Assembly (NCBI GenBank): GCA_020723545.1
Contig: DYIS01000162.1
Location: 1-6,182, forward strand
DNA length: 6,182 nt
DNA from: Ktedonobacter racemifer
Lineage (GTDB): Bacteria > Chloroflexota > DTOL01 > JACQYG01
Direction of reading: 5' to 3'
In this document: piece by piece, positions 1-5,064 of the stretch
Layout: every line of letters starts with the position of its first letter
Position numbering within the stretch: position 1 is the first letter of the stretch
Made by a program: the position numbers and the translations under genes
Notes under the pieces: model-generated
Database searches by the model: none
What the model was told of the DNA's origin: nothing
What the model saw: only the letters and a program-made list of their open reading frames with translations

Positions 1-241
1 GGACCTTTTCCTGGGCCACCCGGTCAGCATCGATGCGGGAAGCCAGGTCACCCTCGATGACGCCCAAACGGGCCCGCCCCCGGGTGGCCGCGATGGTGGC
101 CAGGATTAGACTGGTCTTGCCCGCCCCTGGCGAGGCCATGAGGTTTACCGCCAGGATCCCTTTTTCATCCAGGAGTCTCTGATTGGCCTGGGCGATCTGG
201 TCGTTGGCGCTGAGTATCTCCCGCACTACCTGGACTCGCAT
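1..241 (-). CDS. hypB: Hydrogenase/urease nickel incorporation GTPase HypB (partial, N-terminal 80 codons)
   Basis: HypB is the cytoplasmic SIMIBI-class GTPase that works with HypA to load nickel into the large subunit of NiFe hydrogenase. The visible part has the family's usual N-terminus (MRVQVVREILSANDQIA), then a Walker A P-loop at residues 36-44 (ASPGAGKTS) and the switch segment GVIEGDLAS at 60-68 followed by DADR at 71-74. The gene leaves the window before the other GTPase motifs and the C-terminal metal site. I chose the ATG at 241 over the in-frame ATG at 259 because GGAGGT lies 7 nt before 241, while 259 has no ribosome site and family members usually begin near M-x-V-x-V-V. No N-terminal cysteine or histidine-rich nickel-storage extension is seen with either start. 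It lies 26 nt downstream of hypA and is surely cotranscribed with it. Identity is near certain; only the start is open to argument. Confidence 0.95.
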   Translation of the reverse strand, partial: MRVQVVREILSANDQIAQANQRLLDEKGILAVNLMASPGAGKTSLILATIAATRGRARLGVIEGDLASRIDADRVAQEKV

Positions 242-248
242 CCCGGTG

Positions 249-254
249 ACCTCC
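249..254 (-). promoter_or_regulatory. Ribosome binding site deciding the hypB start
   Basis: The minus strand reads GGAGGT here, 7 nt before the ATG at 241. It lies inside the six extra codons that a start at 259 would add, so it argues for the shorter HypB. Confidence 0.7.
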
Positions 255-267
255 GTCATGGCGATGA

Positions 268-624
268 CTACTCATCGACATCGATGCTCTCGACATAGAA
301 TTCAGTGCCGCTCACCATCTCCAGCCGTGACCCGCCGCAATGGGGGCAGGCCAGACTTTGTTCGAGTTCTTCCATCCTGAAGTCGAAGTGCTCGTCGCAC
401 TCCTCGCAGCGGAGCTGCGGCGGCACCCGGCGGAAGTTCAGGGCTGCGCCAGCCGCCGGGGTATCCTTGCTCAGGAAATCGAAGTAGAACTGGACCGAGT
501 CGTCTACAATGCTGGCCATGTCTCCAACAACCAGGTTGATGGCCGTCACCTTCCTGGCGTGAACCCTGGCCGCCTCCTCCAGGGCGATGGCGAGGATGTT
601 TTCGGTTACCGGTAGTTCGTGCAA
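268..624 (-). CDS. hypA: Hydrogenase maturation nickel metallochaperone HypA (TTG start)
   Basis: HypA is a small cytoplasmic nickel-binding, zinc-containing protein that delivers Ni(II) to hydrogenase precursor protein together with HypB. From a TTG at 624 the product is 118 aa, the normal length for the family, and begins MHELPVTENI. This puts His2, the known nickel ligand next to the start methionine, in the right place. The zinc site is complete: CEEC at residues 73-76 and CPHC at 93-96. An ATG at 684 would add 20 residues (MRGLDSSPTP...) absent from the family and would run through the promoter at 647-674, so I reject it. AAGGAGG lies 5 nt before the TTG. The stop codon is 26 nt before the preferred hypB start, or 8 nt before the alternative one, which fits a hypAB operon. 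The product is very secure, and the TTG start is well supported. Confidence 0.95.
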   Translation of the reverse strand: MHELPVTENILAIALEEAARVHARKVTAINLVVGDMASIVDDSVQFYFDFLSKDTPAAGAALNFRRVPPQLRCEECDEHFDFRMEELEQSLACPHCGGSRLEMVSGTEFYVESIDVDE

Positions 625-629
625 CTGGT

Positions 630-636
630 CCTCCTT
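630..636 (-). promoter_or_regulatory. Ribosome binding site supporting the hypA TTG start
   Basis: AAGGAGG on the minus strand, a full anti-Shine-Dalgarno match, ends 5 nt before the TTG at 624. It decides the start of hypA in favour of the 118-aa form. Confidence 0.8.
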
Positions 637-646
637 GGGCCCAGCG

Positions 647-674
647 AGTATACCGGGGGTCGGGCTAGAGTCAA
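647..674 (-). promoter_or_regulatory. Sigma-70-type promoter of hypAB
   Basis: On the minus strand TTGACT (674-669) and TATACT (652-647) are separated by 16 nt. Each differs from the consensus -35 or -10 hexamer at one base. Transcription would begin near 640, giving a very short leader of about 16 nt that holds just the ribosome site and the TTG start at 624. This is seen by eye only, but the agreement of hexamers, spacing and downstream signals is good. Confidence 0.65.
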
Positions 675-743
675 GGCCGCGCATCGGTCAATAGCGAATA
701 AAGGGAGTCGATTTCGGGGCCGATGTACCCATGGCGGCTCGGC

Positions 744-1568
744 CTAACAACCGATCGGTTGGATGGATACCCAGTCTAACTCCAACCACTGCCGGCCGGG
801 CACGGCCAAAAGGCCGAAGCGCAGGGCGCCCCAGGGTGTGACCACTGTGTACTGATTGTCCACCCAGGCCACGAAGCCCAAGGGCCCCCTGGGGGGCGAG
901 GGCGCTCGCAGCACCTGGGCACCGTCCACCCGGAAGAGGGCCTCCCGGGGCAGCCAGTCAATCTCGTAGGTGTGCCAGGAGGCCAGGTCCGCCTGGTCCG
1001 GGTCCAGCACCGCCTCCTGGGCGCCGGTAAGACGCTGAAGCAGGCTGGCAGCCAACCCCGGTGCCCGGCGCAGGCGTCCCCAGAGCATCGCCGCGACCAC
1101 CAGCGGCCCCAGGGCTAACGCCCCAGGCCGGGCGGCATGCACCACAGCCGCCTTCCAGCCGTGGCCGGGGACACCGGGCACCAAGGCCATGTTGGAGGGC
1201 GGCGAGGCGTAGAAAAACCAGGCCGACTCCGGCAGCGTGGGCACCCCGCCGGAAGGGATGAACGGGTTGTTCCAGAACCCAAACCCAGCCGTCCCCATCA
1301 AGTGGGACTGTTCCTGATGGGCCCCCTGGTAGCCCGCCGCCGGGTGGGAGGCCCGCCCGCGGGCGCTCAGCCGCAGAGGTGGGCGCCACGGGAACCGACG
1401 GCGGCTTAGCCCCTGGTAATCATCTATCTGGGCATCTGAGTAGCGCCGTTCCGTGGCGCCATCCACCACCAGGCGCACCAGGGACTCGCCTGGCTCCAGC
1501 CGCCCGACTCCCGCGAGAAAAGGGCTCCAGTGCGGGCCAAGCCCATCATCGAAGTGATCGAAGACCAT
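744..1568 (-). CDS. GH16/concanavalin-A-like beta-sandwich protein, probably non-catalytic, function unknown
   Basis: The 274-aa product resembles hypothetical proteins of the GH16/concanavalin-A-like lectin fold. It opens with FDHFDDGLGPHW (3-14), a common jelly-roll first strand. A central part holds GTAGFGFWNNPF (92-103) and AWFFYASPPSNMA (116-128). The C-terminal half ends in WHTYEIDWLP (198-207), FRVDGAQVL (212-220), GPLGFVAWVDNQY (228-240) and WLELDWV (261-267), the usual closing strands of such domains. The E-x-D-x-x-E catalytic signature of true GH16 enzymes is not found, and there is no signal peptide. Residues 149-163 are hydrophobic and could lie in a helix or the membrane. The ATG at 1568 is fixed by an in-frame TAG inside the palindrome just upstream; no Shine-Dalgarno site precedes it, so translation may be weak or controlled. 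A carbohydrate-binding role is plausible but inferred; the substrate cannot be told. Confidence 0.75.
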   Translation of the reverse strand: MVFDHFDDGLGPHWSPFLAGVGRLEPGESLVRLVVDGATERRYSDAQIDDYQGLSRRRFPWRPPLRLSARGRASHPAAGYQGAHQEQSHLMGTAGFGFWNNPFIPSGGVPTLPESAWFFYASPPSNMALVPGVPGHGWKAAVVHAARPGALALGPLVVAAMLWGRLRRAPGLAASLLQRLTGAQEAVLDPDQADLASWHTYEIDWLPREALFRVDGAQVLRAPSPPRGPLGFVAWVDNQYTVVTPWGALRFGLLAVPGRQWLELDWVSIQPIGC

Positions 1569-1570
1569 AG

Positions 1571-1587
1571 TCTTTAACTAGTAAAGA
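1571..1587. repeat. CTAG-centred palindrome, copy 1 (possible operator)
   Basis: Arms TCTTTA and TAAAGA flank a 5-nt centre ACTAG. The 18-mer TCTTTAACTAGTAAAGAA starting at 1571 recurs exactly at 4980-4997 and, minus one A, at 2531-2547. This copy lies 2 bp before the ATG of the leftward gene and about 12 bp after its candidate transcription start. That suits a repressor site or an RNA structure covering the start. No T-run follows in either direction, so it is not a terminator. Confidence 0.75.
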
Positions 1588-1605
1588 AAATTGACCTACT
1601 TGGGA

Positions 1606-1634
1606 ATTCTAGCATTCCTTTGCCTCCGGCGCAA
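1606..1634 (-). promoter_or_regulatory. Candidate extended -10 promoter for the leftward GH16-like gene
   Basis: The minus strand has TGC-TAGAAT, an extended -10 element with one mismatch in the hexamer (1611-1606). Seventeen nt upstream is TTGCGC (1634-1629), a poor -35, as is often seen with extended -10 promoters. The start would fall near 1599, putting the palindrome at 1571-1587 just inside the transcript. Confidence 0.45.
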
Positions 1635-1725
1635 CTCCTAGCTTTTGGCTTTTTGCCGGTACGTTGCAAGGACCGGGGTTTGAACAATTCCGTCCATCGT
1701 CGTTCAAAATATACCAAAAAATGCC

Positions 1726-1754
1726 TTTCCAATCAAAGCCAGCCCTGCTATAAT
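1726..1754 (+). promoter_or_regulatory. Candidate extended -10 promoter for the rightward genes
   Basis: TGC-TATAAT, a perfect extended -10, ends at 1754. TTTCCA (1726-1731) lies 17 nt upstream as a partial -35, and the region before it is A/T-rich (CAAAATATACCAAAAAA around 1705-1721). Transcription should begin near 1760-1762. That is at or just past the ATG at 1759 and bears on the start of the small gene that follows. Confidence 0.6.
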
Positions 1755-1758
1755 TCTT

Positions 1759-2019
1759 ATGGCACTTTTTCCTACTCTTGCGGGGCCCAGTGTGGCTTCT
1801 GACCCCATCCCTGCCGAACGGCAAAGCCACATCCGCGAGACACTGGGAGCCCAGGGCATGGTCGTCGTGGCCGCCCTGCGGCAGGCCCTGGGCATGGTAG
1901 CCGCCTTCCTCACCGCGCCCATTGACTGCATGCACTTTCTGGTGATGGACAGTGAGGTTGTCGATGAGTTCCGCCAGGAGTTGGGGAAGCACGGCGTGAC
2001 TCTCATCGTGGCCTCGTAG
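1759..2019 (+). CDS. Small protein of unknown function
   Basis: I do not recognise this product of up to 86 aa. Codons from about residue 12 on show strong G/C at third positions, as in the flanking genes. The opposite-strand ORF lacks any familiar motif, so this strand is the likelier coding one. The centre (residues 34-63, MVVVAAL...FLVM) is rich in V, A and L but broken by Arg, Pro and Asp, so it looks more like a buried alpha/beta core than a membrane span. A short acidic helix (DSEVVDEFRQEL, 64-75) and a final strand (GVTLIVAS) follow. The start is uncertain. The ATG at 1759 is only 4 nt past the TATAAT, and codons 2-11 are not coding-like in composition. A GTG at 1792, giving 75 aa (VASDPIPAERQ...), would suit the promoter better but has only a weak G-rich ribosome site. 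The function is unknown. Confidence 0.55.
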   Translation: MALFPTLAGPSVASDPIPAERQSHIRETLGAQGMVVVAALRQALGMVAAFLTAPIDCMHFLVMDSEVVDEFRQELGKHGVTLIVAS

Positions 2020-2043
2020 GAACAACGTGGACGGCAGGAAGTG

Positions 2044-2146
2044 ATGCCCTTTAGATGAAGCGAATAAGCGTAGACCAGGTGGCCCAGGACCACACCCGGG
2101 CATGATTGCCCCAGCCCAAATACCTACAGAAGAAGACAACCGATGA
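2044..2146 (+). other. Chain of mini-ORFs joined by ATGA overlaps
   Basis: The 231 nt between the small gene and the DUF89 gene hold no ordinary gene. They hold tiny reading frames whose stop and start codons overlap as ATGA. A 4-codon frame (2044-2058) overlaps a 16-codon frame (2055-2105, MKRISVDQVAQDHTRA). That overlaps a 14-codon frame (2102-2146, MIAPAQIPTEEDNR), which overlaps the 33-codon frame at 2143. AGGAAG precedes the first ATG. Whether any is translated is unknown; they could be leader peptides, decayed gene remains or chance. Confidence 0.25.
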
Positions 2147-2244
2147 GAGTCATGCGAAGCGCCCTGACGCGGGCCAGCCTCCTGGTGCTTCTGGCCGGGC
2201 CAAGGCCCTTCATGGAAGGCGTCAACCTCGGGCAGGAGAAGTAA
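2143..2244 (+). CDS. Possible 33-aa leader-like peptide before the DUF89 gene
   Basis: An ATG at 2143 opens 33 codons beginning MRVMRSALTRASLLVLLAGP and ending in TAA at 2242-2244, two codons before and in frame with the GTG start of the DUF89 gene. The peptide has a basic N-terminus and a short hydrophobic run (SLLVLLAG, residues 12-19), like a small signal or leader peptide, then a polar tail. The upstream AGAAGAAGA is a mediocre ribosome site. AGGAG near its end (2234-2238) could serve the next gene. No relative is recognised. It may be a translational-coupling leader or simply noncoding. Confidence 0.25.
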   Translation: MRVMRSALTRASLLVLLAGPRPFMEGVNLGQEK

Positions 2245-2250
2245 CCAGCC

Positions 2251-3144
2251 GTGCACACCGTCCCCCTCTGTCTCACCTGCATCCTGGGCGATGTCTTTGC
2301 CGCCGCCCAGCAAGTGACCGATGGCGCTACCGCCCTGGAGGTGGCTCGCCAGAGCGCCGCGTACCTGGCCGAGCACTTTGGCTATAGCGAGCCGCCTTCG
2401 TACCATATCACCGCTGTCCACCGCATCCTGAAGCGCGTCACCGGCCTGGCGGAGCCCTTCAGCCAGCAGCGATGGCAGGCCAACGAGATCGGCGTGGCCA
2501 TCGCCGCTGGCGCGGCCCAGGAAGCGGCTTTCTTTACTAGTAAAGAAAGCCGCTTCCGTCACCTGGCTACCTGGGCCCTGGCTGCTAACAGCCTGGATTC
2601 CCGCACAGTGGGCACGGGCTACGCCTTCGACCCCTCTGGCACCCATGCCTACCTGTCTGGTTACCTCCAGCGCGGGGTCACGGTTGATCAGATCGCCGCC
2701 CTCTACCAGGCTATCTCTGCCGGCCCTCAGGTGCTCTACATCCTGGATAACGTGGGTGAGGTGGCCCTGGACGGCCTGCTCATAGAGGAAATGCGCCGCC
2801 ATGGCTGCCGCGTGGTGGCGGCGGCCCGGGGCGGCCCCATCACCAGCGATGCCACCATGGCCGACGCCGTGGCCGTGGGCCTGCACCGGGCCGCCGATGC
2901 ACTTATCCTGGCCGGGCCCGACACCCTGGGCGTCTCGTTCGCGGAGATGTCGCCGGAACTCCATCAGGCGCTAGCCCGGGCCGACCTGGTGCTCACCAAG
3001 GGCCAGGCCAACTACTATGTCTTCTCGGAGTATCGTCGAGAGGTGCCGGGGAAAGTCTTCTCCTTGTTCACTATCAAGTGCGAGCCCGTGGCCTCTCTTT
3101 GGGGCGTCACCCGCGGCTCCACCGTGGCGGCGTTCCTGGACTGA
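2251..3144 (+). CDS. DUF89/ARMT1-like metal-dependent damage-control phosphatase
   Basis: The 297-aa product belongs to the DUF89 family, cytosolic Mn/Co/Ni-dependent phosphatases held to hydrolyse damaged or excess phosphometabolites such as sugar phosphates. Family marks in order: an N-terminal CLTC (7-10, the C-x2-C of the prokaryotic subfamily), ANSLD (112-116), DNVGEVALD (166-174), GGPITSDATMADA (194-206), TKGQANYYVFSE (249-260) and IKCEPVA (275-281). D166, N167 and D200 are the expected metal ligands. The prokaryotic P-x-x-N-D motif reads P-I-T-S-D here, like the S-D of eukaryotic ARMT1 relatives. The GTG at 2251 puts CxxC near the N-terminus as usual, and an in-frame TAA at 2242 rules out a longer protein. 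AGGAG lies a rather distant 12 nt upstream. Residues 90-102 are encoded by a perfect 38-bp palindrome, in a loop before the ANSLD helix, and look inserted. Substrate is unknown; with glpD and tkt next door a sugar or triose phosphate is a reasonable guess. Confidence 0.85.
   Translation: MHTVPLCLTCILGDVFAAAQQVTDGATALEVARQSAAYLAEHFGYSEPPSYHITAVHRILKRVTGLAEPFSQQRWQANEIGVAIAAGAAQEAAFFTSKESRFRHLATWALAANSLDSRTVGTGYAFDPSGTHAYLSGYLQRGVTVDQIAALYQAISAGPQVLYILDNVGEVALDGLLIEEMRRHGCRVVAAARGGPITSDATMADAVAVGLHRAADALILAGPDTLGVSFAEMSPELHQALARADLVLTKGQANYYVFSEYRREVPGKVFSLFTIKCEPVASLWGVTRGSTVAAFLD
2520..2557. repeat. Perfect 38-bp palindrome inside the DUF89 gene (copy 2 of the CTAG repeat)
   Basis: Every base from 2520 to 2557 pairs with its mirror about 2538/2539. 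The half-site reads GGAAGCGGCTTTCTTTACT. Its centre TCTTTACTAGTAAAGAA (2531-2547) matches copies 1 and 3 apart from one missing A. It encodes EAAFFTSKESRF in frame and reads the same on the opposite strand. The mRNA could form a hairpin of some 17 pairs, most unusual within a coding sequence. An in-frame insertion of a palindromic element, or an intragenic operator, are the two main readings. Confidence 0.9.
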
Positions 3145-3163
3145 GGCCACAGAGCGCCCAGGC

Positions 3164-3182
3164 TTTACATGGCGATTTACAT
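3164..3182 (+). repeat. Direct repeat TTTACAT upstream of glpD
   Basis: TTTACAT occurs at 3164-3170 and again at 3176-3182, with a 12-bp period, just over one helical turn. The second copy contains the putative -35 of glpD. Two half-sites so placed could bind a regulator. The first also resembles a half-site of the CTTTACTAGTAAAG palindrome. Confidence 0.35.
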
Positions 3183-3204
3183 CTTGGCAGAGTTGTGCTA
3201 TATA
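3176..3204 (+). promoter_or_regulatory. Candidate promoter of glpD
   Basis: TTTACA (3176-3181, one mismatch to the -35 consensus) is followed after 17 nt by TATATA (3199-3204), preceded by TGC as an extended -10. Initiation near 3211 would leave a leader of about 60 nt before the TTG start. It lies in the 129-bp gap after the DUF89 gene, so glpD could be read both from here and from upstream. Confidence 0.55.
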
Positions 3205-3261
3205 GAGTAATGACATGGAGATGAAGATCGCCCTTCACCGAAACGCGTGGGGGCGTCGTGG

Positions 3262-3267
3262 GGAGGT
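3262..3267 (+). promoter_or_regulatory. Ribosome binding site deciding the glpD start
   Basis: GGAGGT within GGGGAGGT lies 6 nt before a TTG at 3274. The ATG at 3286 would be 18 nt away, and its own GGAGG touches the start codon, so it cannot serve. The GTG at 3247 lies upstream of the site. Confidence 0.7.
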
Positions 3268-3273
3268 GCGACC

Positions 3274-4986
3274 TTGGACCGGAGGATGCCAGGCATCGCC
3301 CAGGGGCTGGAATTCTCGGCCCGGGCCCGCCAACGGAATATCGAGCGGCTCAAAGAGGAGACCTTCGACATACTGGTCATCGGGGGCGGCGTCACTGGCT
3401 GCGGCATCGCCCGGGACGCCGCCATGCGTGGCTTCTCCACCGCCCTGGTGGAAAAGGAGGACTTCGCCAGCGGCACTTCCAGCAAGTCCTCCAGGCTGAT
3501 CCACGGTGGCTTGCGCTACCTGGAGAACTTCGAGTTCCGCCTGGTGTTCGAGGCCTCCGCCGAGCGACGCCGGCTGCGGCGATTGGCCCCGCACCTGGTG
3601 AAGCCCCTGGCTTTCATCTTCCCGGTGTACCGCGGCGGCCCCCGCAGCTTCCTGAAGATCCAAGCGGGCATGTGGCTCTATGACCTCCTGGCCGCCTTCC
3701 GCAACATCAAGATGCACCGCATGCTCCGGCCCAGGGACTTGGCCCAACTGGAGCCGGCCATAGACCGGCAAGACCTGGTGGGCGGGGCCCGCTTCTACGA
3801 CTGTGCCGTGGACGACGCCCGTCTGACCCTGGCCACCGCCCAGTCGGCAGCCCGCTATGGAGCCGCTGTGGCCAACCACGTGGAGGTCCTGGAACTGGTA
3901 AAACTCGCTGACAAGGTGACTGGCGCCCTGGTACGGGACGCCATCGGCGGCGAGGAGTTTCCGGTTCGGGCCCGAGTTACCATCAATGCCACCGGCCCCT
4001 GGGGTGACACGATCCTGCGTATGGACGACCCTCGGGGGAATCCCAGGCTGCGTCCCACTAAGGGCGTGCACGTCCTGGTCCGCCGAGATAAGGTGGGCAA
4101 CCGCAACGCGGTGAGCTTCACTGCCGCCCAAGACCGCCGGCTGATGTTCCTGATCCCCTGGGGGCACTTCGCCATCATTGGCACCACCGACACCGACTAT
4201 TCGAGAAGCCTCGACCGGGTGGCAGTGGAGGCCAGCGACATCGCCTACATCCTGGAGGCTTTCAACCGGGCCTTCCGGCATTTGCGCCTGGAGGAGAACG
4301 ACATCGTCAGCGCTTATGCTGGCCTCCGGCCCCTGGTGGCCGAGGGCGTGGTCTCCTCCTACAAGGTCTCTCGGGAGCACAGCATCATCGAGAGCCCCTC
4401 GGGCCTCCTCTCCATCATGGGCGGCAAGCTCACCACCTATCGGGTCATGGCCAAACAAACCGTGGACGTGGCCCAGCGCTGCCTGGAGCGAGAGTTTGGG
4501 GTGACCGCGGCCCGGGGGTGCGAGACCGACCGCCATCCGCTGGAGGGCGGGGCTCGCTCCGGCCTCCACGCCCGCATTGCCCGGGAGGCCGACGCCGCTT
4601 GCCGAGAGCTGGGTCTGGACGAGGAGGTGGGGGAACACCTCTTGTCTGCCTACGGCGCTAACTACGGCCAGGTCTTGAAGCTGTTGGGCCAGGATCGGCG
4701 GCTGGCGGAGCCATTGGCCCCCGGCCTGCCTTACCTGAAGGCCGAGCTGCCACATGCCGTGAAGCACGAGATGGCACTCTCCATCTCCGACTTTCTCATG
4801 CGCCGCACCCGCCTCTTCCTGGAGGACCAGGGCCAGGGTTTGGGCCTGGCCGAGGAGGTGGCGGCGGCCATGGGGGACTACCTGAACTGGACCCAGGAGG
4901 AAAGGGCTCGCCAACTGGACCAGTACGCTCAACAGGTGGCCCTCTCCAGGCAGTACAAACAGGCGAGCCAACGCCCACTTCTTTAA
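3274..4986 (+). CDS. glpD: FAD-dependent (aerobic-type) glycerol-3-phosphate dehydrogenase
   Basis: GlpD oxidises sn-glycerol-3-phosphate to dihydroxyacetone phosphate at the inner face of the membrane and passes electrons through FAD to quinone. From the TTG at 3274 the protein is 570 aa, close to the usual 500-560. The FAD-binding Rossmann start is DILVIGGGVTGCGIARDAAM (32-51), with E60 at the ribose position. The GlpD signature SSRLIHGGLRYLE follows at 72-84. Further conserved blocks are RPTKGVHVLV, FLIPWGHFAIIGTTDTDYSR and GGKLTTYR (383-390). The C-terminal helical domain carries EMALSISDFLMRRTRLFLE. All expected blocks are present and the frame is intact. The start could also be the GTG at 3247 or the ATG at 3286, but the ribosome site favours TTG. 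The last codons and the stop overlap the third CTAG palindrome. No glycerol kinase or facilitator is in view, so glycerol-3-phosphate may come from lipid turnover or from genes elsewhere. Confidence 0.95.
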   Translation: MDRRMPGIAQGLEFSARARQRNIERLKEETFDILVIGGGVTGCGIARDAAMRGFSTALVEKEDFASGTSSKSSRLIHGGLRYLENFEFRLVFEASAERRRLRRLAPHLVKPLAFIFPVYRGGPRSFLKIQAGMWLYDLLAAFRNIKMHRMLRPRDLAQLEPAIDRQDLVGGARFYDCAVDDARLTLATAQSAARYGAAVANHVEVLELVKLADKVTGALVRDAIGGEEFPVRARVTINATGPWGDTILRMDDPRGNPRLRPTKGVHVLVRRDKVGNRNAVSFTAAQDRRLMFLIPWGHFAIIGTTDTDYSRSLDRVAVEASDIAYILEAFNRAFRHLRLEENDIVSAYAGLRPLVAEGVVSSYKVSREHSIIESPSGLLSIMGGKLTTYRVMAKQTVDVAQRCLEREFGVTAARGCETDRHPLEGGARSGLHARIAREADAACRELGLDEEVGEHLLSAYGANYGQVLKLLGQDRRLAEPLAPGLPYLKAELPHAVKHEMALSISDFLMRRTRLFLEDQGQGLGLAEEVAAAMGDYLNWTQEERARQLDQYAQQVALSRQYKQASQRPLL

Positions 4987-4998
4987 CTAGTAAAGAAG
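4978..4998. repeat. CTAG-centred palindrome, copy 3, across the glpD stop codon
   Basis: Arms CTTCTTTA (4978-4985) and TAAAGAAG (4991-4998) flank ACTAG. The 18-mer from 4980 is identical to copy 1. The glpD stop codon TAA (4984-4986) is made by the left arm and centre. It begins the 78-bp gap before transketolase, ending 66 nt ahead of its ATG, a fitting place for an operator. No T-run follows directly, so it is unlikely to be a terminator. Confidence 0.75.
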
Positions 4999-5064
4999 CT
5001 ACTGCCCCCAAAGGAATGGTGACCGGCCGGTGAGCATTTTTCGACACGAGCCAACGGGGGGAAG

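Noticed and set aside
159..164. The three palindromes as a CRISPR array or as tRNA/rRNA genes elsewhere in the window
   Set aside because: The copies are kilobases apart with no regular spacers, and no cloverleaf or conserved rRNA sequence was noticed anywhere.
718..761. Inverted repeats GGCCGA/TCGGCC (718-744) and CAACCGATCGGTTG (748-761) at the end of the GH16-like gene, as a terminator
   Set aside because: The first has a 6-bp stem and 15-nt loop, the second has no loop, and neither is followed by a T-run on the minus strand.
1591..1596. TTGACC on the plus strand as a -35 box
   Set aside because: No acceptable -10 lies 16-18 nt downstream; TAGCAT is only 13 nt away.
1656..1676. Hairpin CCGGT/ACCGG in the divergent spacer
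   Set aside because: A 5-bp stem with an 11-nt loop is expected by chance and touches no other signal.
1609..2964. 451-aa open frame on the minus strand across the small gene and DUF89
   Set aside because: It mirrors the DUF89 gene, has no recognisable motif and is rich in His, Gly and Gln as antisense frames of GC-rich genes are. It shows EAAFFTSKESRF only because the palindrome reads the same both ways.
3235..4971. 578-aa open frame on the minus strand opposite glpD
   Set aside because: It is an antisense shadow of a complete, well-conserved GlpD with no domain of its own.
5022..5041. ACCGGCCGGT followed by a run of five T, as a terminator after glpD
   Set aside because: The palindrome has no room for a loop beyond a 3-bp stem, and six bases part it from the T-run.
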